Below are positions 59,234 through 64,000 of a stretch of 64,000 nt of DNA, piece after piece (the first letter of the stretch is position 1; every line of letters starts with the position of its first letter). The position numbers and the translations under genes were made by a program. Source of the DNA: Candidatus Alistipes faecavium (GTDB lineage Bacteria; Bacteroidota; Bacteroidia; Bacteroidales; Rikenellaceae); contig DWYP01000010.1 in assembly GCA_019118605.1 (NCBI GenBank), positions 38,832 to 102,831 on the forward strand, written 5' to 3'. The notes under the pieces were generated by a model. It was given only the letters and a program-made list of their open reading frames with translations. It did no database searches and was not told the origin of the DNA.

Positions 59234-60381
59234 CGTTTCAAGGTGAAAAGGGTGATTTCGGGCCACGCCCCCAGCCGCATGGGATAGGCGACGTATCCTG
59301 TTCCGTCGTTGATGTAAAGCGTGTGGCGGCCCATGTCGTAGCGGCCGCTCCAGCGGGGATAGAGCCACGAGGCCGGGGAGCAGCCGCGCCCCCAGGGGCG
59401 GATCTTCATCTGCATGGCGTGCACGTGCCCGGCGAGTGTCAGGTCGCCGTGCCCCGTGGCGATGATCTGCTCCCAGAGCTGCGGCACATGCACCAGGGTG
59501 ATGTTGTAGCACGTCTCCGGGATCCCGGCATACGCCGCGGGCAGCTGCGGCGCCGGGAGGTGGCGGTCGTGGCGCCGCTTGCGCAGCGCGGGGTCGAATC
59601 CGAGGCCCGTGAGGGAGATGCTGTCGGCGGCGCGGCGCAGGTAGACGGTCGTGTCGTTGAGCACCCTCCACCCCATCTGCCGCTGGCGGGCGATCACCTC
59701 GCGGAGGTTCTCCTCCATCGGAAAGCGGAGCGAATCTTTAATATAGGTGCCGAGGTCGTGGTTGCCGATCACCGACCACACGGGCCCCTCGATGCGCTGC
59801 AGGAGCCGCATCGTCCTGTCGTCGAGCTCCGCGGCGCGGATGTTCACCAGGTCGCCGGTGAAAACGACCGCATCGGGCCGCAGGGTGTTGATGCTGTCGG
59901 CCAGGCGCCGCAGCTCGCGTTCGGGGCAGACCAGCGTGCCAACGTGCAGGTCGGAGATCTGCGCGATGCGGAAACCGTCGAATGCCTCGGGAATACGCTC
60001 CGAGGCGATCTCCACGCGGTTCACGTGCAGGCGCGTGCGCCCCCGCGTGGCGCCCCATACGAAGAGGAGCGTCAGCAGCACGGCCGCGACGTACCCCGTG
60101 CGGGGGAGCCTCACGGCGCGGAAAAGGTAGCAGAACAGGCGTGGCAGGACCGTTGCGAACCATGCCCAGAGAAGCCACATGCTGACGGCCATCAGGCGCG
60201 TCGTATTGTCGCGGCTCAGGAGGCCGATCGCCATCATGACGGCGGGCAGGAGGTTCGTGACGGCCATCCACGCGACGATCCACCGTGCCACGGGGCGTCC
60301 GCGGCGTTTGCAGCGGCGCAGGTGGAACCAGTCGGCCGTGACGCCGGGCAGCAGAAGGATCAGGGCCAGGGTATATAACAT
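59224..60381 (-). CDS. Membrane-anchored calcineurin-like metallophosphoesterase (YkuE/YaeI type)
   Basis: A 385-residue protein. About four hydrophobic segments occupy 1-120, followed by the phosphoesterase domain with QISDLHVG (metal ligands D/H), FTGDLVNI, VIGNHDLG, and LAGHVHAMQM near the C-terminus. Related proteins are implicated in lipid A or UDP-diacylglucosamine metabolism, but the substrate here is not evident. Leads a two-gene unit with the RibD-like gene, and is divergent from the DUF4491 gene. Confidence 0.88.
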   Translation of the reverse strand: MLYTLALILLLPGVTADWFHLRRCKRRGRPVARWIVAWMAVTNLLPAVMMAIGLLSRDNTTRLMAVSMWLLWAWFATVLPRLFCYLFRAVRLPRTGYVAAVLLTLLFVWGATRGRTRLHVNRVEIASERIPEAFDGFRIAQISDLHVGTLVCPERELRRLADSINTLRPDAVVFTGDLVNIRAAELDDRTMRLLQRIEGPVWSVIGNHDLGTYIKDSLRFPMEENLREVIARQRQMGWRVLNDTTVYLRRAADSISLTGLGFDPALRKRRHDRHLPAPQLPAAYAGIPETCYNITLVHVPQLWEQIIATGHGDLTLAGHVHAMQMKIRPWGRGCSPASWLYPRWSGRYDMGRHTLYINDGTGYVAYPMRLGAWPEITLFTLKRCA

Positions 60382-60434
60382 ACGTATTCGGTTCGGTTCA
60401 GGGGGCACTGCCGCGGGCGGCAGCCGCTTTCTGA

Positions 60435-60442
60435 CAAAGATA
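60435..60442 (-). promoter_or_regulatory. -7 element of the phosphoesterase gene
   Basis: The minus strand reads TATCTTTG, about 54 bases before the ATG. Confidence 0.65.
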
Positions 60443-60483
60443 CGAATTTTTGGACATCTCCGCTCGGATTTCGTTTTTTCCTC

Positions 60484-60491
60484 TATATTTG
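60484..60491 (+). promoter_or_regulatory. -7 element of the DUF4491 gene
   Basis: TATATTTG, about 55 bases before the ATG and back to back with the phosphoesterase promoter. Confidence 0.65.
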
Positions 60492-60546
60492 TGGACGGAT
60501 CCGGCGGCGGAGCCCCCTGTGCCCGCGGCCGCAATACAGCTACGGA

Positions 60547-60852
60547 ATGGAATTCATCGAGCAATACAACCTGACGGGCATCGTGATCGGTGTTGCCACG
60601 TTCCTGATTATCGGACTGTTTCACCCGCTGGTCATCAAGGGCGAATACTACTTCGGAGTGAAGATCTGGTGGGTTTTCCTCGTGATGGGCATCGCTGCCG
60701 TCGGGGCGTCGATCCTCGTGCGGCACCTGCTGTGGTCGACGCTGCTGGCCGTCTGGGGCGCGTCGTCGCTCTGGAGCATCGGCGAGCTCTTCGAACAGCG
60801 CAAAAGGGTCGCCCGGGGCTGGTTCCCGCGCAACCCCCGGCGGAAACCGTAA
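60547..60852 (+). CDS. DUF4491 family small membrane protein
   Basis: A 101-residue protein with three hydrophobic segments (about 8-28, 39-60, 62-78) and the DUF4491 landmarks GLFHPLVIKGEYYFGVKIWW and WSIGELFEQRKRV. Typical of Bacteroidetes; function unknown. It is 29 bases upstream of the CapA-like gene and probably cotranscribed. Confidence 0.85.
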   Translation: MEFIEQYNLTGIVIGVATFLIIGLFHPLVIKGEYYFGVKIWWVFLVMGIAAVGASILVRHLLWSTLLAVWGASSLWSIGELFEQRKRVARGWFPRNPRRKP

Positions 60853-60881
60853 ACCTTCCCAACAGTCACTCCTCATTCACC

Positions 60882-61967
60882 ATGTTGCTGCGTCCGATCT
60901 GTGTGTCACTCCTTGCCGCGGGGCTGTTCCTCGGGGGCTGCCGGCCTGCGGGGGATGCCGCACGCATGCACGGCGCGCACCCCGACGGCTGGTCGGGCCC
61001 GGGCCCTGTGCTTCCGCCCCAGCGGGTGCGGATGTGGTTCGGGGGCGACGTCATGCAGCACCTCCCGCAGGTCGAGGCGGCGCGCCGCGACGGGGGTTTC
61101 GACTATTCGGAGAGCTTCGCGGCCCTGGCCCCGCGCATGCGTGCGGCCGACATCGCGGTGGTCAACTTCGAGACCACGCTGACGCGCCGCGGCCCCTATA
61201 CGGGTTACCCGATGTTCCGCTCGCCGACGGCCCTGGCCGACGCCCTGCGCGCTGCGGGGGTCGACGTGGCGCTGCTGGCCAACAACCACTGCTGCGACGG
61301 CGGCGCCGAGGGGCTCCGCACGAGCATCGAGGAGCTCTCGCGCTGCGGCATCCGCCACACCGGGGCCTTCGCCGACAGCGCCGACTACCGCCGCAACCAC
61401 CCGCTCTACCTCTCGAGCCACGGCGTGCGCCTGGCCCTTGTCAACTACACCTACGGCACCAATGGAATGCCCGTTCCCGCGGGGATGATCGTGAACCTGC
61501 TCGACACCGTGCGGATGTCCCGCGACGTGGCGGAGGCCCGCGCTGCGGGGGTCGACTTCATCGTGGCCTGCCTGCACTGGGGCACGGAGTACGAGCGGCG
61601 GGAGAACGCCTCGCAGCGGCGCCTTGCGGAGTTCCTCCGCCGTCAGGGCGTCGACGTCATCGTCGGCGGGCACCCGCACGTGGTGCAGCCGTGGGTTGCC
61701 GACTCGGCGCGCGTGGTGCTCTACTCGCTGGGCAACCTGGTCTCGAACCAGCGCCGCCGCTACACCGACGGGGGCCTCGTGGCGGAGATCGACGCCGTGC
61801 GCCATCCCGACGGGCGGATGCGCTACACGCTGCGCCCGACGCCCGTGTGGGTTGCGATGCCGGGCTACCGGATCCTGCCCCCGGAGGCTGCCGACACGCT
61901 CCCGGCCCCGGCCGACTACCGGCTCTTCCGCACGGACCTCCACCAACTGACGGGAATCGAGCCATAA
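60882..61967 (+). CDS. CapA-like metallophosphatase lipoprotein (PGA_cap)
   Basis: A 361-residue lipoprotein with lipobox FLGGC (C20). The PGA_cap domain shows the calcineurin-like metal motifs WFGGDVMQH, VVNFETTLT, LANNHCCDGG, ACLHWGTEY and IVGGHPHVVQPW. Family members are linked to poly-gamma-glutamate capsule synthesis, but no capB/capC genes are here, so this is likely an independent envelope phosphoesterase. The last 13 bases, including the stop, are tandemly duplicated. Confidence 0.88.
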   Translation: MLLRPICVSLLAAGLFLGGCRPAGDAARMHGAHPDGWSGPGPVLPPQRVRMWFGGDVMQHLPQVEAARRDGGFDYSESFAALAPRMRAADIAVVNFETTLTRRGPYTGYPMFRSPTALADALRAAGVDVALLANNHCCDGGAEGLRTSIEELSRCGIRHTGAFADSADYRRNHPLYLSSHGVRLALVNYTYGTNGMPVPAGMIVNLLDTVRMSRDVAEARAAGVDFIVACLHWGTEYERRENASQRRLAEFLRRQGVDVIVGGHPHVVQPWVADSARVVLYSLGNLVSNQRRRYTDGGLVAEIDAVRHPDGRMRYTLRPTPVWVAMPGYRILPPEAADTLPAPADYRLFRTDLHQLTGIEP

Positions 61968-61980
61968 AATCGAGCCATAA
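61955..61980 (+). repeat. 13-base perfect tandem duplication across a stop codon
   Basis: AATCGAGCCATAA occurs twice back to back. The first copy ends the CapA-like gene; the second is non-coding. It looks like a small slippage duplication. Confidence 0.9.
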
Positions 61981-62045
61981 GTGTTCCGAATGGGCGTATA
62001 AAAACAACCGATCGAAAAAATTTGGCTTTTGCCGGATGAAATTCC

Positions 62046-62053
62046 TATCTTTG
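62046..62053 (+). promoter_or_regulatory. Promoter of the rubrerythrin gene
   Basis: TATCTTTG with a TTTG at 62021-62024, 21 bases upstream: one of the best two-box matches in the window. The ATG is 40 bases downstream. Confidence 0.75.
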
Positions 62054-62092
62054 CCGCAGAAACAACGAAACACACTCAAAACAATACGAATT

Positions 62093-62671
62093 ATGGAAAA
62101 GAGCATCAAGGGTACCCGTACCGAACAGAATCTGTTGAAGGCATTTGCCGGCGAGAGCCAGGCGCGCAGCCGTTACGTCTTCTTCTCGAGCAAGGCCAAG
62201 AAAGAGGGCTACGAGCAGATTGCCGGCGTCTTCGCCGAGACGGCCGAGCAGGAGAAGGAGCATGCCGAGCGTTTCTTCAAGTTCCTCGAGGGCGGCGACG
62301 TGGAGATCACGGCCAGCTACCCCACCGGCCCCATCGGCACGACGGCCGAGAACCTTCTGGCTGCGGCCAAGGGCGAGAACGAGGAGTGGGATGTGCTCTA
62401 CCGCGAATTCGCGAAGGTGGCCGACGAGGAGGGCTTTGCGGAGATCGCTGCGGCGTTCCGCATGATCTCGATCGTGGAGGCCGAGCACGAGCGCCGCTAC
62501 CTGAAGCTGCTGAGCCGCCTCACGGACGGCAACTTCTTCAAGCGCGACGGCAAGATCTGGTGGCAGTGCCGCAACTGCGGCTTCATCATCGAGGCCGAGG
62601 AGGCTCCGAAGCTCTGCCCGGCGTGCAAGCACCCGCAGGCCTACTTCGAGCCCAAGAAGGAGAACTATTGA
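62093..62671 (+). CDS. rbr: Rubrerythrin
   Basis: A 192-residue non-haem iron peroxidase that detoxifies hydrogen peroxide in anaerobes. An N-terminal four-helix ferritin-like domain carries the di-iron ligands (AGESQARSRY, EQEKEHAERF, FREFAKVADEEG-like region, SIVEAEHERRY). The C-terminal rubredoxin domain has CRNCGF and CPACKHP (two CxxC pairs). The length is normal. Own promoter and terminator, so a single-gene unit. Confidence 0.96.
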   Translation: MEKSIKGTRTEQNLLKAFAGESQARSRYVFFSSKAKKEGYEQIAGVFAETAEQEKEHAERFFKFLEGGDVEITASYPTGPIGTTAENLLAAAKGENEEWDVLYREFAKVADEEGFAEIAAAFRMISIVEAEHERRYLKLLSRLTDGNFFKRDGKIWWQCRNCGFIIEAEEAPKLCPACKHPQAYFEPKKENY

Positions 62672-62693
62672 TCGGTCGCGACCCCGACCGTCG

Positions 62694-62727
62694 AGCCCCG
62701 TTTCCTGCGAAGGAAGCGGGGCTTTTG
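62694..62727 (+). terminator. Terminator after rubrerythrin
   Basis: AGCCCCGTTTCCT pairs with AGGAAGCGGGGCT (one G-U) around GCGA, followed by TTTT. Confidence 0.88.
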
Positions 62728-62792
62728 TTGCGGCATGCGTGCGGGACGGGAAATATTCGGCCTGCGGGGCGGGAAAATCCGGAATTTCTGCG

Positions 62793-62800
62793 TATCTTTG
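62793..62800 (+). promoter_or_regulatory. -7 element of the ABC-F gene
   Basis: TATCTTTG, 30 bases before the ATG. Confidence 0.65.
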
Positions 62801-62830
62801 CCCAACTGTGAAAAATCTTTCCTGAAACAT

Positions 62831-64000
62831 ATGGCAGACGAAAAAATCATCTTCTCGATGGTCGGCGTGAGCAAGACCTTCACCAACCAGAAACGGGTTC
62901 TGAACAACATCTACCTGTCGTTTTTCTACGGCGCGAAGATCGGCATCATCGGTCTGAACGGCGCGGGAAAATCCACGCTGATGAAGATCATCGCCGGCCT
63001 CGACAAGAACTTCGAGGGCGAAGTGGTCTTCTCGCCCGGATACACGGTGGGCTACCTCGAGCAGGAGCCTAAACTCGACGACACGAAGACTGTTCGGGAG
63101 GTCGTCGAGGAGGGATGCGCCGCGACGGTGGCCCTGCTGAAGGAGTACGAGGAGATCAACATGAAGCTCTGCGAGCCGATGGACGACGAGCAGATGGCTC
63201 GGCTGATCGAGCGTCAGGGCGAACTGTACGAGCAGATCGACCACGTGAACGGCTGGGAGCTCGACAGCGTGCTCGAACGCGCGATGGACGCCCTGCGGTG
63301 CCCCGACCCGGATCAGTCGGTGAAGGTGCTCTCGGGCGGTGAGCGGCGCCGTGTGGCGCTGTGCCGCCTGCTGCTGCAGCAGCCCGACGTGCTGTTGCTG
63401 GACGAGCCCACGAACCACCTCGACGCCGAGTCGATCGACTGGCTGGAGCAGCACCTCCAGCAGTACAAGGGCACGGTGATCGCCGTGACGCACGACCGCT
63501 ACTTCCTGGACAACGTCGCCGGGTGGATCCTCGAGCTCGACCGGGGCGAAGGCATCCCCTGGAAAGGCAACTATTCGGGATGGCTCGAGCAGAAAACCAA
63601 ACGCATGGCCATGGAGGAGAAGCAGGAGTCGAAGCGCCGCAAGACGCTCGAACGCGAGCTGGAGTGGGTGCGCATGTCGCCGTCGGGCCGCCATGCCAAG
63701 TCGAAGGCCCGTCTGTCGGCCTACGACAAGATGCTCAACGAGGATGCCAAGCAGAAGGAGGAGAAGCTCGAAATCTTCATCCCGAACGGTCCTCGGCTGG
63801 GCGACGTGGTCATCGAGGCGCACGATGTGTCGAAGGCCTATGGCGACCGCGTGCTCTACGAGCATCTGAACTTCTCGCTGCCGCCCGCCGGCATCGTCGG
63901 CGTCATCGGCCCCAACGGTACGGGCAAGACGACGCTCTTCCGGATGATTATGGATCTCGAAGAGCCCACCTCGGGTACGTTCCGCGTCGGTCCGACGGTC
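62831..64000 (+). CDS. ettA: ABC-F protein, EttA type (cut by the window end)
   Basis: The first 390 residues of a cytosolic ATPase with two nucleotide-binding domains that acts on the ribosome (energy-dependent translational throttle in E. coli). The first domain has Walker [10 protein letters not shown] near 43, an arm insertion (about 95-145), signature [16 protein letters not shown] and DEPTNHLD. A charged linker (about 245-315) leads to the second domain with Walker [10 protein letters not shown]. The rest lies beyond the window; full-length relatives have about 555 residues. No membrane segments. Confidence 0.93.
   Translation, partial: MADEKIIFSMVGVSKTFTNQKRVLNNIYLSFFYGAKIGIIGLNGAGKSTLMKIIAGLDKNFEGEVVFSPGYTVGYLEQEPKLDDTKTVREVVEEGCAATVALLKEYEEINMKLCEPMDDEQMARLIERQGELYEQIDHVNGWELDSVLERAMDALRCPDPDQSVKVLSGGERRRVALCRLLLQQPDVLLLDEPTNHLDAESIDWLEQHLQQYKGTVIAVTHDRYFLDNVAGWILELDRGEGIPWKGNYSGWLEQKTKRMAMEEKQESKRRKTLERELEWVRMSPSGRHAKSKARLSAYDKMLNEDAKQKEEKLEIFIPNGPRLGDVVIEAHDVSKAYGDRVLYEHLNFSLPPAGIVGVIGPNGTGKTTLFRMIMDLEEPTSGTFRVGPTV

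Noticed and set aside
1..64000. tRNA/rRNA genes, insertion sequences, phage or conjugation genes
   Set aside because: I found no sequence I could support as any of these; all long frames are accounted for by chromosomal families or by antisense shadows.

Overview
The window is about 64 kb of GC-rich chromosome from a member of the Bacteroidetes, most likely Bacteroidales and Alistipes-like (the genus is an inference). The evidence is a recurring Bacteroidetes -7 promoter element (TAnnTTTG) in front of some twenty genes, the near absence of Shine-Dalgarno sequences, and typical families: FISUMP and fimbrillin-like lipoproteins, DUF4491, DUF4890/Spy-like, OMP_b-brl outer-membrane proteins, a VorDABC-type 2-oxoacid:ferredoxin oxidoreductase, a rubrerythrin and a PGDH with Lys in place of the catalytic His. 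I saw no rRNA, tRNA, CRISPR array, insertion sequence or prophage. This is mostly a housekeeping segment organised in tight operons.

Layout. 1-5.4 kb (minus): yicC-gmk-nadD-ddl-DUF3109-M23/LysM peptidase, ending in a tandem array of hairpin repeats. 5.5-9.0 kb (plus): serC-serA-DUF1015. 9.1-9.7 kb: an unknown membrane protein. 10-12.6 kb (plus): ferredoxin and the alpha, beta and gamma subunits of a 2-oxoacid oxidoreductase. 12.8-17.4 kb (minus): znuB-like permease, lptF/G, ribBA, fmt, joined by short overlaps. 17.5-25.4 kb (plus): mtaB, an orphan membrane sensor, trkH, a SPOR-like protein, nfeD, floA and a secreted esterase. 25.6-28.6 kb: two FISUMP lipoproteins. 28.8-32.6 kb (minus): metY-metX-hom behind a Met-rich leader peptide and terminator. 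32.6-40 kb: an AraC regulator divergent from a complete RND efflux operon (adaptor, pump, outer-membrane factor, TetR). 40.2-43.2 kb: a NapH/NapG-like polyferredoxin fusion and a Tat-type aldo/keto reductase. 43.4-47 kb: a GH20 hexosaminidase divergent from mazG and a gamma-carbonic anhydrase-like protein. 47.1-52.9 kb: a LytS/LytTR two-component pair, a Spy-like protein and an outer-membrane barrel protein. 53.1-58 kb (minus): TolC-HlyD-ABC permease-ABC permease. 58.1-60.4 kb (minus): a membrane phosphoesterase and a RibD-like protein with reversed domains. 60.5-64 kb (plus): DUF4491, a CapA-like lipoprotein, rubrerythrin and the start of an EttA-type ABC-F protein.

The most interesting signal is in the leader of metY-metX-hom. 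A 31-codon ORF has five Met codons within seven positions. It is followed by an 11-bp intrinsic terminator, and the last sense codons of the ORF can pair with the 5' arm of that terminator. This is the full geometry of a ribosome-mediated attenuator sensing methionyl-tRNA. Other points worth a second look are a pair of 15-nt direct repeats 21 nt apart just downstream of the LytTR regulator gene, the reversed RibD, the NapH-NapG fusion paired with a Tat-type reductase lipoprotein, a NadD-TPR fusion, and covarying hairpin repeats at the left edge.
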